This document shows, in pieces, positions 33,643 to 42,962 of a stretch of 64,000 nt of DNA. A model generated the notes under the pieces. It was not told the DNA's origin. It ran no database searches and saw nothing but the letters and a program-made list of their open reading frames with translations. Location of the stretch: positions 124,001 through 188,000 of the forward strand of contig NZ_JAMBOC010000003.1 of NCBI RefSeq assembly GCF_023715405.1, given 5' to 3'. The DNA is from Solibacillus isronensis. Its GTDB lineage: Bacteria > Bacillota > Bacilli > Bacillales_A > Planococcaceae. The position numbers and the translations under genes are program-made. Position 1 is the stretch's first letter. Each line of letters begins with the position of its first letter.

Positions 33643-34446
33643 ATGAAGAAACTTGGATACTTATTTTTAGCGATGTTCTCAAGTTTGATGCTTGCTGCAT
33701 GCGCGGAACAAAAAAGTGAAGAAAAAGAAGTAATTACAACAAGTACTAATCAGAGTGACTGGTCTTATGAGGAATCGACTGGACCTGAACGCTGGGGAGA
33801 ACTCGATCCCAGCAATTTAACATGTGTGAATGGAAGCGAACAATCGCCGATTAATGTTGAGTTTCCCGAAGTGAAAGCAGATGGAAAATCAAAAGGTGAG
33901 AGTGAGATTCACTATGAGTCAACACCTTTTACACTCGAAAATAATGGTCATACGATACAGGCGAATGCCACAACAGAAAGCAATCACATTATCATTGAAA
34001 ATAATGAGTACAAGCTTTCACAATTTCATTTCCATACACCGAGCGAGCACCAGTTTAACGGTCAAAACTATGATATGGAACTGCATCTAGTACATAGTGA
34101 CGAGAATGGAAAACTGGCTGTTATTGGGTTGATGATTCAAGAAGGAAATGAAAACAAACTGCTTGCTTCAATGTGGAATGGATTGCCGACAGATAAAGCG
34201 GTAAAAGGTGATTCCGAAAAGCATGTAATTGATTTACAAGCTCTATTGCCAGAAAATGAAACGACGTTCCAATACTCTGGTTCATTAACGACACCTCCGT
34301 GTACAGAAGAAGTACAGTGGATTATTTTTGAGCAGCCGATTGAAATGTCAAAAGCACAAATAAAGGCATTCCAGCAAATTTTCCCGGACAACCACCGTCC
34401 TGTTCAGCCGATAAATGAACGGGAAATTAATAAAAATGAAGATTGA
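33643..34446 (+). CDS. Alpha-class carbonic anhydrase, lipoprotein
   Basis: 267-residue exported carbonic anhydrase that interconverts CO2 and bicarbonate at the cell surface. Signal peptide with lipobox LAAC (Cys20), then the alpha-CA domain: WGELDPSNLTCVNGSEQSPINV, zinc ligands in LSQFHFHTPSEH and MELHLVH, and SGSLTTPPCTEEVQWI. A disulfide between Cys62 and the Cys in TTPPC is likely, as in bacterial relatives. AGAGG SD; single gene. Confidence 0.95.
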   Translation: MKKLGYLFLAMFSSLMLAACAEQKSEEKEVITTSTNQSDWSYEESTGPERWGELDPSNLTCVNGSEQSPINVEFPEVKADGKSKGESEIHYESTPFTLENNGHTIQANATTESNHIIIENNEYKLSQFHFHTPSEHQFNGQNYDMELHLVHSDENGKLAVIGLMIQEGNENKLLASMWNGLPTDKAVKGDSEKHVIDLQALLPENETTFQYSGSLTTPPCTEEVQWIIFEQPIEMSKAQIKAFQQIFPDNHRPVQPINEREINKNED

Positions 34447-34729
34447 AGAAATGAAGAATTGGTAGAGAAAAATTTGCATAAAAATTATTTTGAGGAACAG
34501 AGCCGTAATAGAGGATTTCAATAAAAAAGAGTGGGGGAGTGTCAATATTGTTGTAATTGACTTTTCCGATTTTCCGGGAAGGCTCGTCAAATTTAATGAC
34601 TTGTATGAAGCTTTGATTTGGATGTGCAGGAAAGGGTTTATTATTTCCTGTACACCCAAATTCCATACCGGTGTAACGGGTTCGTGCGTCAGTCCTTCAT
34701 TAAATAAGGTATAGTTTCTTCTATTATAA
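34447..34729. other. Non-coding gap between convergent genes
   Basis: No ORF here has a plausible start and ribosome binding site. A TTG-started 74-codon frame at 34490-34714 lacks an SD. I see no clear terminator. Confidence 0.4.
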
Positions 34730-35791
34730 TTAATACTTAACGACACCGTTTTCTTGATTGTAAGCAATTTCTTTTTTCTCTCGCCACCGGAAAAATATTT
34801 TCATTAAAGGCATGATTAATAAAAATATGAAGAGTAGTCTAAAGGTTTGAAACATTGAAACAAGCGAGACTTCCGCATTAACAGCATCAGCTAATAACAC
34901 CATTTGATCTAAACCACCAGGAGCTGTGCTTAAGAAACTTGTGGGAAATGTTGTATCCAATGCCAAGGACATCAAGAAACTTGATCCGAATGTTAGCGCA
35001 ATTAGTGCAAATGCGCTGAAAATGCCACCTGCAAGTACACGTACTGGCAGCTTTATCATATGTGGCTTGAGCATTAAACCAATATGTGCACCAATGAGAA
35101 GTTGAGCAACATCCATAACAACACCTGGTATTTGTGGCATAACAAGTGGTGTAGTGAGTTGCAGTGTAATTAATAAAATAATTGGTGTAATGAAAAATGC
35201 AACGGGTAAATGAATACGTTTCGTTAAATGGGAACATGCCCATGCCAGGATAATTAACAATACTAAACTGATTGTTAGCTTAGCATCTGCGGAAGGTTTA
35301 CTTATTACCTGACCAGCAACGATAAATGGAACAAATACAACGACCAATAATAGCCGGATTACTTGAAAATAAGAGATAATGCCGATTTCCTCAACCTTTT
35401 CTTCTTCAGCAAATATAACAATCTGACCTAAACCTCCCGGAATAGCTCCCAGAATCGCAGCTTTTATTGGAATTTTTGCCCATCTGCTTGTTAAATAAGC
35501 AATACAGATTGAGCCGCCTATTAAAATAACGTTTAATAGTAACATATAAAATATAATAGAACCTATCATGCCGAATAGATTAGTGTTAAATTGTATACCA
35601 ATCACGGTACCTACAATGACGACACCTGCATCTCGCATCTGACCAGACCATTTGAGCGGTCCTTTATAAATGAATTGTGCTAACATGACGATAACTATTG
35701 GACCGAGCATCCATGGAATAGGGATGTGTAACAGTTTAAAAATATAACCCCCAATTAAAGATAAAATTAACACCTTTAGCATTGCCTTCAA
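34730..35791 (-). CDS. AbrB-family (PF05145-type) membrane protein
   Basis: About 353 residues, ten or more hydrophobic helices in two repeated halves. Each half carries the family pattern: IPIPWMLGPI in the first, and GAIPGGLGQIVIFAEEE mirrored by STAPGGLDQMVLLADAVNAEVSLVS in the second. The family is named after E. coli AbrB (unrelated to the Bacillus regulator AbrB); its transport role is uncertain. Last gene of the minus-strand aromatic operon, so possibly an importer or exporter of a pathway metabolite. The start is uncertain: a TTG at 35791 has the best spacing from AAGGGG; GTG 35800 and ATG 35782 are alternatives. Confidence 0.8.
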   Translation of the reverse strand: MKAMLKVLILSLIGGYIFKLLHIPIPWMLGPIVIVMLAQFIYKGPLKWSGQMRDAGVVIVGTVIGIQFNTNLFGMIGSIIFYMLLLNVILIGGSICIAYLTSRWAKIPIKAAILGAIPGGLGQIVIFAEEEKVEEIGIISYFQVIRLLLVVVFVPFIVAGQVISKPSADAKLTISLVLLIILAWACSHLTKRIHLPVAFFITPIILLITLQLTTPLVMPQIPGVVMDVAQLLIGAHIGLMLKPHMIKLPVRVLAGGIFSAFALIALTFGSSFLMSLALDTTFPTSFLSTAPGGLDQMVLLADAVNAEVSLVSMFQTFRLLFIFLLIMPLMKIFFRWREKKEIAYNQENGVVKY

Positions 35792-35884
35792 CAGTAACAC
35801 CCCTTTCTATAGCAGTATACATAGCTATGATTATTATTAAGAAACCACCAGCTTTCATCATTATGAATACTGGTGGTACAGTTA

Positions 35885-36865
35885 TTATGATTTCGCTAAT
35901 TCTTTTACTTGTGCCTCACGATCAACATCGTCGCGACGGCGGTCTCCCCAATATGCGGAACCGTTTTTAAGGTATTCTTCATATGTCCATTTTACTGGTT
36001 CCCAGTCTGGTTCGAAGATTAAGTAGCCGTTTGTGAAGATTTCTAGGCGTAAACCACTTCCTGGATCTTTTACGTAAATATACATTGCTTGTGAAATCCC
36101 ATGTTTCCCTGGACCTACGAATTGTACGTCAGCTTCGCATAAAATATCGGCAGCGCGCAGCAAGTCTTGAGCATTGTCTAACCAGTAAGCAATATGGTGC
36201 ATTTCATTTGGCTCTTTTGAACGTGGGGTAGACATAACTGCAACGTCATGCACTAAGTTTGTTACCGATAACCAGCTTGCAACCTGCACATCATCTGGAT
36301 TGACGAAATATTCGCGCAAATTAAAACCTAATGCTTCTTTTAAATATTGCACAATTTCAGCATTGTCGTGAGAAGTTTGCAAATTTACGTGATCGATTCG
36401 ACGAGGGGAAACCCCTTTAGCCCAAGATTTATACGTTTGGTTTTTAAGTACGGATTTTCGTGATTCATCCGCAGGCGTCTTTTCCATATCATAGTAAAGT
36501 TCAAAACGGTGGCCGCTTGGTAGTTCAAAGCGGATGGCTTCACCTTGTGCAACCTCTTCACCGGCTTTTATCCAGCGTACTTCAGTACCTGCATCTTCTA
36601 ATAACTGGGCAAATGTTGCTACATCCTCGCGTCGTTTTGTACGCCAGCCGATATGATCGATATAAGATGTCTCACCGGCTGTAATTGACAATGTATGATG
36701 TTCGAAATCACCCCAAGCCCGCAAATAGTGTACACCATCTACAACTTCTGTTTCTTCCAGACCAATTGTGTCACGGAAGAACCATAAAGATTTTTCAAGG
36801 TCTTCTGATACTAAAGCAACGTGCCCTAATTTTGCGATTTCCGGTGCGTAAAGAAATTTTTCCAT
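35885..36865 (-). CDS. Extradiol (catechol 2,3-type) dioxygenase, VOC superfamily
   Basis: 326-residue two-domain type I extradiol dioxygenase that cleaves a catechol next to its hydroxyls using Fe(II). Metal ligands: His in RIDHVNLQT, His in EMHHIAYW, Glu in GLRLEIFTNGY. The N-terminal domain (about 10-130) is the non-catalytic VOC repeat. Corresponds to the ring-cleavage step (HsaC/XylE/BphC role). GAGGTGAAT SD. Between the monooxygenase and AbrB-like genes in one operon. Confidence 0.93.
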   Translation of the reverse strand: MEKFLYAPEIAKLGHVALVSEDLEKSLWFFRDTIGLEETEVVDGVHYLRAWGDFEHHTLSITAGETSYIDHIGWRTKRREDVATFAQLLEDAGTEVRWIKAGEEVAQGEAIRFELPSGHRFELYYDMEKTPADESRKSVLKNQTYKSWAKGVSPRRIDHVNLQTSHDNAEIVQYLKEALGFNLREYFVNPDDVQVASWLSVTNLVHDVAVMSTPRSKEPNEMHHIAYWLDNAQDLLRAADILCEADVQFVGPGKHGISQAMYIYVKDPGSGLRLEIFTNGYLIFEPDWEPVKWTYEEYLKNGSAYWGDRRRDDVDREAQVKELAKS

Positions 36866-36935
36866 TTATATTCACCTCATAGGATATTAGTTTTTTTAAA
36901 AGGTCATCTGAATCTTTTCTTTTTCAATCCTGCTA

Positions 36936-38105
36936 TTAACCTTGAATATTTGTATTAACACCGAATAAGTGCCTGCCGTAACCTAAAATTCCATCTTCAT
37001 AGAGAGAAGTAATGTGGGTCGCAATCGCCATCAAGTCACGAGTAAATAGTTCTACCGGATGACCTTTTAATAACGCATGACCGCCTAATGTAAGTAGTGA
37101 CTTTACACCGATCTGTGTACATTTATCGATAACTTTTGCACGAATCGCTTTATATTTAGCCCCTTCGTAGGAACCACCTTTATCCGTTTGCATCATATTG
37201 ATATATTCATTTAATAGTGTTTTGGCAGAAAGCAATTCAAGCTTTAGCTCTGAAAGCACACGTTGGCTGGTAGGGGACTCTTTTTCATTTACACCTGAAA
37301 AGCGTACGCGTCCCGCTGTATGTTTTTCAAATTCATCAAGCACACGCTCGGCACCACCGACAGCCATCGCTGCAAAACCTACATAGAATCCAGGGTAGAA
37401 TGGTGTATTGTAGTATAAATAATTCTGGTCAAAATCTTCATATGGTGGCTGGCTATTTTCAATAATTTTGCTGAAACGTAAAATGGCATCAGGTTTCACA
37501 AAAATGTTATCGACGATTAATGTGTTGCTGCCTGATCCGCGAAGACCAAGTGAATCCCACGTTTTTACAACTTCCAAGTCAGAAACTTTCAGTAAAATCC
37601 CTACACGTTCTGGTTTTTCACTGTCATCAAATTTCATCATTGCGCCAACGCCAACCCAATCACAATAGTTGATACCGCTTACAAAATTATACTTGCCGGA
37701 AACGAGATAACCGTCTTCCGCTTTTTCTACTTTGCCTATTGGGGCAAATACGTCTGCTACAAAACCTCCCTGATTAATGACTTCATCACGAATGTGTTTT
37801 GGGTAATAGCACACCCAAGCGTTATGAGCTGAGAAAAAGTACGTTAACCATGCAGCTGAAAGATTGTGGTAACCAACTGTACTTACCATATCAACGAATG
37901 TGCGCCAATCAAGTTGTGGATAGCCAAATTCTTTAGGCAAAATTAAACGGTGAATTTCCTCCTCCCGGATAATATCAGCTATGCGGGGAGAAATTGTCGA
38001 GTTGTGATCGGCTTCAATTGCTTCTAGCTCTGCAACTTCACCAATACGCTTTGCTTTTTGAATTATTTCTTCATAAAGGTCTTTATTTTCAACTACGGTA
38101 ACCAT
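36936..38105 (-). CDS. Acyl-CoA-dehydrogenase-like flavin monooxygenase, oxygenase component
   Basis: 389-residue protein of the group D flavin-dependent monooxygenases (HsaA, DszC-like fold). It has the acyl-CoA dehydrogenase fold (WDSLGLRGSGSNTLIV, YPGFYVGFAAMAVGGAERVLDEF, LLTLGGHALLKGHPVELFTRDL) but lacks the catalytic Glu segment of true dehydrogenases. It would use reduced flavin supplied by the reductase at 42963 to ortho-hydroxylate a phenol to the catechol cleaved by the adjacent dioxygenase. The substrate is unknown; HsaA-like specificity is not established. Confidence 0.85.
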   Translation of the reverse strand: MVTVVENKDLYEEIIQKAKRIGEVAELEAIEADHNSTISPRIADIIREEEIHRLILPKEFGYPQLDWRTFVDMVSTVGYHNLSAAWLTYFFSAHNAWVCYYPKHIRDEVINQGGFVADVFAPIGKVEKAEDGYLVSGKYNFVSGINYCDWVGVGAMMKFDDSEKPERVGILLKVSDLEVVKTWDSLGLRGSGSNTLIVDNIFVKPDAILRFSKIIENSQPPYEDFDQNYLYYNTPFYPGFYVGFAAMAVGGAERVLDEFEKHTAGRVRFSGVNEKESPTSQRVLSELKLELLSAKTLLNEYINMMQTDKGGSYEGAKYKAIRAKVIDKCTQIGVKSLLTLGGHALLKGHPVELFTRDLMAIATHITSLYEDGILGYGRHLFGVNTNIQG

Positions 38106-38129
38106 TTAATCATTCCTTTCAAAAATAGT

Positions 38130-39026
38130 TTATTGGGCTGTAACCTTTTGTCCTTTTTCAACTGCTAAAAAATCTATAACAAGTTTGTTAACGATTTCTG
38201 GTTGGTCAGTTTGTGCCTGGTGACCGCAGTTTTCAATATATTCAAATTTAATATTAGGTAACAATTTTTCGAGTTTATATCCTGTCTCAACTGGTGCAAC
38301 AGCATCTTGGTTCCCCCAGATAAATAAGCCAGGGACTTTTAATTTTGGTAACGAATCTTTTATGCAGTAGCGATCCCAAAGTTTTGGTTCCTCATTCATT
38401 CTTGCCAAGTATGCGTCAAATGCTTGATTAGATTCTCGTACACCTGGGCGGGTTGCGGCTTGATGACGGAGCTGAATCAACTCTTCCGGAACGACTGTGT
38501 CTTCATTTGAATTACGATACATAAATTTTCGTAACGATTCTTCTGTATAATCGTATCCAATTACTTCCAAGAATGAACGGAGCTTTCTTTCAGGTACTTC
38601 TTGCATTGCCTGATAAATGGTATTACTGCCGATATAAACTACTTTATTTACCTTTTCAGGATGGTCGATTGCATATTTAGCTGCAATGTAAGCTCCTTGT
38701 GAGTTACCGACAAGTGATACTTCATCCAGACATAGGGCTTCAATAAAATCATGTACATGATCTACTAAACTTTGATGTCCGTTTACAGGCCATGCATGAG
38801 GGCGTACATCTGTGAACCCCATTGATAATTGATCGATTGCATATGCGCGGAACCCTGCTTTTGCCAGAGCTGGCAGCATAAAACGCCATCCGGCTGCGCC
38901 ACAAGCCCCCGGTCCTGCTCCGTGTAGTAATATCACTGCTGGTCCTTCTGTTCCGGCCCAAGAATAGTGCGTACGTACACCATTTGCTAATACGTAACTA
39001 TTATGAAATCCTTCAAAAATTGTCAT
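38130..39026 (-). CDS. Alpha/beta hydrolase, meta-cleavage product hydrolase
   Basis: 298-residue C-C bond hydrolase (BphD/HsaD/DmpD/MhpC type) that splits the ring-opened diketo acid. Oxyanion region LHGAGPGACGAAGWRFM, nucleophile Ser in VGNSQGAYIA, catalytic Asp in IWGNQDAVAPVE, and His in ENCGHQAQTDQPE. First gene of the minus-strand operon; AAGGGGG SD. Confidence 0.92.
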   Translation of the reverse strand: MTIFEGFHNSYVLANGVRTHYSWAGTEGPAVILLHGAGPGACGAAGWRFMLPALAKAGFRAYAIDQLSMGFTDVRPHAWPVNGHQSLVDHVHDFIEALCLDEVSLVGNSQGAYIAAKYAIDHPEKVNKVVYIGSNTIYQAMQEVPERKLRSFLEVIGYDYTEESLRKFMYRNSNEDTVVPEELIQLRHQAATRPGVRESNQAFDAYLARMNEEPKLWDRYCIKDSLPKLKVPGLFIWGNQDAVAPVETGYKLEKLLPNIKFEYIENCGHQAQTDQPEIVNKLVIDFLAVEKGQKVTAQ

Positions 39027-39202
39027 TGTTTTACCCCCTTGTGATGATAAGTAGTATTTTCTGCTTTGAGTATACCTGTAAAAAAATTTAAAAGTTATAG
39101 TGATTTTTATTGAATGAATAGTGAGAATCTTTAAAATTTATTGAAAAACAAATTTTATTTTTGTAATATGGGGAATAGAAAATCAAAGGGGAAGTGAATT
39201 TA

Positions 39203-41008
39203 ATGAGTGAAATTGCATTCGATTCTAGTAAAACAAAAGATATTTTAATGTCGGCAAATGCCTTCCACACATTAAAAAACAATTTAGTTAACAATATTGG
39301 TTCCCATAAAACGAAAGGCTTTTTATTCCGTTTTGGCAAAGAATTTGGGATGGAATCTGCAAAAAATACTCTTCAAAATAAAGGTTCCAAAGATCTTGTC
39401 GGTAAAAGACATTCGCGCTTAGGTCATGTTAAAGATGTTATTTTCATGGGGGAAATTATAGCTCACCCGGACGGCACGATTGAATGTAATAATACATGGG
39501 GACAATGGGTAGAATCATTTGAAGCAGCACTGCATCTTAAAAATTACGGTCTGGCAGATGAATGTGTTTGTCATATGCTATGCGGTTTTGCAAGTGGTGC
39601 ATTGACATATGAATTTGGGGAGTCAATTATTGCTATTGAATATAAGTGCGTAGCAAAGGGGGATTCATGCTGTGAATTTAAAGTTCGTCTGGAACGTGAC
39701 TGGATGGAAGAGGAAGAAGAACTGATCAACCTTTATCAAAATGATAATATTTTATCAGAGCTCGAAATGACATATGATTCACTTCTGCATCATAAACAAG
39801 TGCTTGAAAAAATATCAAAGTTTCACGGTCAACTCACGCAAAAAGTAACTGAAAAACATTCATTGAATGAAATTATAGAGACTGCTTATGACTTGTTGAA
39901 CATTCCGATTTTAATTGAAGATATTCACGGTAATCCGTTATGCGAAATAGGTTTTAATGAAGAACAGAAACTTTCAATAAAAAAAGATAAGGTGAAATTA
40001 TCGGAGTTCAATAGTAAACACAATATTTCACAGTATAAAGGGGATCAATACTGGAAGCTGACAGCGCCTGTTCTGATAAATAAAAGAAACTATGCTACTT
40101 GTTCACTTTTTTACTTTGGTGAAAATCATATAGAGGAGAATGACCATTTATTTTTAGAACGTATTTCCACAGTTGTAGCATTATGCATTTTATACGAAGA
40201 GGCACAGTTTGAAGAACAGCAACGTATGCGCAGTTCGTTATTGGAACGCTTAATCCACAATCGTAATATTAAGGATATTGAATCTTACTATAAATTCTTA
40301 CCCTTTAAATTTCAGCCACCATTTTCAACAGGGATTATTAGTGTAAAAAAGAAAAAGAAAAACAATGAGATTATTGACATTCATGATCAGCTAACACAGC
40401 TGTCAATGCTGGCAAAAGAGTGGGATTTGCCTTGTATTTTTGCAGTGCTTGGAGAAGATATTGCAATCCTCAATTCGCTAAGTAGTGACAAGCAGGGCTG
40501 GGAAAAGAAAATAACAAAAATATTTAATAAAATGGAAAAACAAAATAGTGAGTATAAATACTCAATAGGTCTTAGTAGAACATTCAGTAACTTTAAAGAT
40601 TTCGAAGGCTCTTTGCAAGAAGCACGTACAGCACAGCGCTTCCCAAACCAAAAGCTACTAACAACATACGAGCATTTAGGAATGCTTGGTGATATTGTAA
40701 AACATATGAGCGTTGAGCAGTTACATGAAATGGCGAAAAAGACGTTGAAAGAGTTATATAATTTTGAGGATTCCCGCAAAAAGGAATTATTGCATACTCT
40801 TTACGTTTATTTATTAAACAGTCAACGCTTAAAGGAAACAATGGATGAATTGGCATTATCGATTGGTGGTATTCAATATCGTATAAAACAAATCGAGGAT
40901 CAACTACAAATTTCCCTGAAAAATGCTTCAACTGCAGCCTATACTTTATTAGTCATTCAGGCTTTAATACTGTCAGATTCCTTGAATTTTGAAGAATTTG
41001 AACGATAA
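39203..41008 (+). CDS. XylR_N/V4R sensor with PucR-type HTH output, pathway activator
   Basis: 601 residues. Residues about 15-115 resemble the XylR N-terminal effector domain (LVGKRHSRLGHVKDVIF). Residues about 120-170 are a V4R domain (CHMLCGFASGALTYEFGE, CVAKGDSCCEFKV, with Cys/His). A GAF-like central part (about 210-330) and a C-terminal PucR helix-turn-helix (MDELALSIGGIQYRIKQIEDQL) follow. XylR/DmpR proteins bind phenols or toluenes directly through XylR_N/V4R but usually drive sigma-54; here the output is PucR-like. GTG at 39194 is too close to the SD, so the ATG at 39203 is used. Located between both arms of the pathway. Confidence 0.85.
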   Translation: MSEIAFDSSKTKDILMSANAFHTLKNNLVNNIGSHKTKGFLFRFGKEFGMESAKNTLQNKGSKDLVGKRHSRLGHVKDVIFMGEIIAHPDGTIECNNTWGQWVESFEAALHLKNYGLADECVCHMLCGFASGALTYEFGESIIAIEYKCVAKGDSCCEFKVRLERDWMEEEEELINLYQNDNILSELEMTYDSLLHHKQVLEKISKFHGQLTQKVTEKHSLNEIIETAYDLLNIPILIEDIHGNPLCEIGFNEEQKLSIKKDKVKLSEFNSKHNISQYKGDQYWKLTAPVLINKRNYATCSLFYFGENHIEENDHLFLERISTVVALCILYEEAQFEEQQRMRSSLLERLIHNRNIKDIESYYKFLPFKFQPPFSTGIISVKKKKKNNEIIDIHDQLTQLSMLAKEWDLPCIFAVLGEDIAILNSLSSDKQGWEKKITKIFNKMEKQNSEYKYSIGLSRTFSNFKDFEGSLQEARTAQRFPNQKLLTTYEHLGMLGDIVKHMSVEQLHEMAKKTLKELYNFEDSRKKELLHTLYVYLLNSQRLKETMDELALSIGGIQYRIKQIEDQLQISLKNASTAAYTLLVIQALILSDSLNFEEFER

Positions 41009-41040
41009 AAACGAAATCAATTATTTAGTAACTGTTCAGT

Positions 41041-41092
41041 AAAAAAGACTGTAAATGAAACTCATTTTTGAGTTTATTTACAGTCTTTTTTT
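41041..41092. terminator. Long bidirectional terminator
   Basis: AAAAAAGACTGTAAAT and ATTTACAGTCTTTTTT, extended inside by AAACTCA/TGAGTTT. Between the convergent regulator and MFS genes. Confidence 0.95.
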
Positions 41093-41113
41093 ATCTGATA
41101 TGTCTAGAATACT

Positions 41114-42406
41114 TTATTGATCTATAGCGACTTCCAATTTTGCCTGTTCTTCAGCAATTCGGCTTTCATTTTCTTTTTCGGTAGCTGTAATTTTTAATTT
41201 ACGTGTAGCTAGCAGCACGATTGCAGTTGCAACATATAAACTAACGATAACAATTACCCCTGCATTAAAGCCAGAGCGGACATCATCCCCTGCAATTGTA
41301 ATTAAGTAGCCAGTTATCCAAGGTCCTATGATTCCTGCCATACTAGAGATAGACAATGAAATACCAGTTATAGATCCTACTAAATTTTTCGGAATGATTA
41401 GTGTCTTAATCGCAGCATTCAATGGCAGTAAACTTGTATTCATAATTAAACCAATGCCTAAGAAAACGCATGCTAAAATGGGAGAAGATACAATAGTTGT
41501 CATCGCATATGCAGCTGCACCAACAATTAATACGGTAACTAATACACGGTCATATGATTTAATGAGACTTTTGTTTCTCTTAAATAAAAAGTCTGTAAAT
41601 TTACCTGCGCAAATTGCAAATATTGTCCCTGCAATACCCATCCCAGCGAATATTAGACTCATATCTTGCGGCTTAAGGCCAACAATCTGAGTCAGGTAAG
41701 TAGGTGCCCAAGTAAGCACCCAAGTAGTGATCCACATTGATACGAAACCTACAACTAAAATTGATAATACATAAGGGTTAATGAATACTTTCAAAATATG
41801 TTTGAATGGTACTTCTTTGTTTGAAGCTAAAGATTTAACATCTTCTACTAATGGTTGCTTTGGCTCGTCTCTCATAAAGAAGAAGGAGATTGCCCATATC
41901 AAGCTTGCTACCCCCAACAATGCGAATGTATGTTGCCAGCCAAAGTTTGTAATCCCCATAACTAACAGGGGTGCAGCTAAATACGTACCAACTGTTGTAC
42001 CAGAAGTCATAATAGCAGTAGCGAGCCCTCGTTGTGAACTATTAAACCATCGTGCAAGATGGACGAGACACATACTAAGCGTACTACCTTCAAAGAAACC
42101 TAAAACAACACGAAGAATAACTAATTGTGTTAATGTTTCTACAAAATAAGCACTTGCTAATGAAACCGTCCATCCAGCAGCAATCATCATTAGAAGGTAT
42201 TTCGAGTTGAAGCGATACGTTAATGTACCTAAAACAATACTTCCGATAGCATATGCAGCAAAGAAGCTGCTTCCGACTAGTCCAAACTGATCGTATGTTA
42301 AATTTAGCTCGGACATTATTGGTTCCGCAGCTAATCCTAGAACAGATTTATCCGTATAGTTTAAAACAGAGAGTAAGAATAAAAATCCTAATACAACCCA
42401 ACGCAT
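41114..42406 (-). CDS. MFS transporter, probable aromatic acid permease
   Basis: 430-residue, 12-helix major facilitator protein. Signature GFFEGSTLSMCLVHLARWF, FFAAYAIGSIVLG and FTDFLFKRNKSLIKS between helices 8 and 9; the anion:cation symporter (ACS, phthalate/hexuronate) group is the closest pattern. Probably imports the pathway substrate. The start was moved from the longest frame (42457) to 42406, where GGGGGA sits 6 bases before the ATG and the protein begins at helix 1. Confidence 0.88.
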   Translation of the reverse strand: MRWVVLGFLFLLSVLNYTDKSVLGLAAEPIMSELNLTYDQFGLVGSSFFAAYAIGSIVLGTLTYRFNSKYLLMMIAAGWTVSLASAYFVETLTQLVILRVVLGFFEGSTLSMCLVHLARWFNSSQRGLATAIMTSGTTVGTYLAAPLLVMGITNFGWQHTFALLGVASLIWAISFFFMRDEPKQPLVEDVKSLASNKEVPFKHILKVFINPYVLSILVVGFVSMWITTWVLTWAPTYLTQIVGLKPQDMSLIFAGMGIAGTIFAICAGKFTDFLFKRNKSLIKSYDRVLVTVLIVGAAAYAMTTIVSSPILACVFLGIGLIMNTSLLPLNAAIKTLIIPKNLVGSITGISLSISSMAGIIGPWITGYLITIAGDDVRSGFNAGVIVIVSLYVATAIVLLATRKLKITATEKENESRIAEEQAKLEVAIDQ

Positions 42407-42962
42407 GTTAAATCCCCCTTGTATTGTCTTATTTTCCATCACCTTGTTAACAGACAAAACACTAGTAAATCCGATAAACTGCTAGGATAATTTCCCACCT
42501 CCATTCGCCCTCATATTGAACTAAAAATGAGGTCATTTTCATCTTTCCGGTTAATACTAGACAAGTGATAGCGTTTACAAAACACTTCAAATGCTTGTAC
42601 TTTCTTCAAAATTTTCGGGCACCTCTATATGTGTCCGAAAGAAAAATCCGGATCCGAACCTTTCATGAAAAGAATTTTATTTGAAAAAAAATAGTTTTAC
42701 AAGATAAAAAATAACGCCGAAATGTATTTTCGAGAAAATAAGAAACAATTTTTAGAGAAAAATGAATAATATTTTCTCGATTAATGAACGCATCAAATAC
42801 TGATAAAGCTGAAATTTAAACTAAAATTATCCATAAACCTTACAAATGGAGTAACATGTAATTTTTATTGTTTTTATCAGAATTTTCAATAAAAAACGTA
42901 ATGATAATTTTAAATTGACTCCTTTATGATTGAATTAATCAGTTATGGATGGAGGAATGGAG
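42407..42962. promoter_or_regulatory. Divergent regulatory region of the meta-cleavage cluster
   Basis: About 555 bases without a gene, unusually long for this genome. It holds a CcpA cre-like site (TGATAGCGTTTACA, 42566-42579), an imperfect GGGCAC/GTGTCC dyad near 42619-42640, a perfect 10-bp inverted repeat TCGAGAAAAT/ATTTTCTCGA (42730-42739 and 42771-42780), and TTTTTATTG/CAATAAAAA (42862-42870 and 42887-42895). These are candidate sites for catabolite repression and for the XylR_N/PucR regulator. Confidence 0.55.
42566..42579. promoter_or_regulatory. Candidate cre (CcpA) site
   Basis: TGATAGCGTTTACA matches the cre consensus TGNAARCGNWWWCA at 13 of 14 positions. It would allow glucose repression of the MFS gene and/or the plus-strand aromatic operon. 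Confidence 0.5.

Noticed and set aside
34490-34714. 74-codon plus-strand ORF between the carbonic anhydrase and AbrB-family genes
   Set aside because: TTG start without a ribosome binding site; overlapping frames on the minus strand look equally plausible; no recognisable family.
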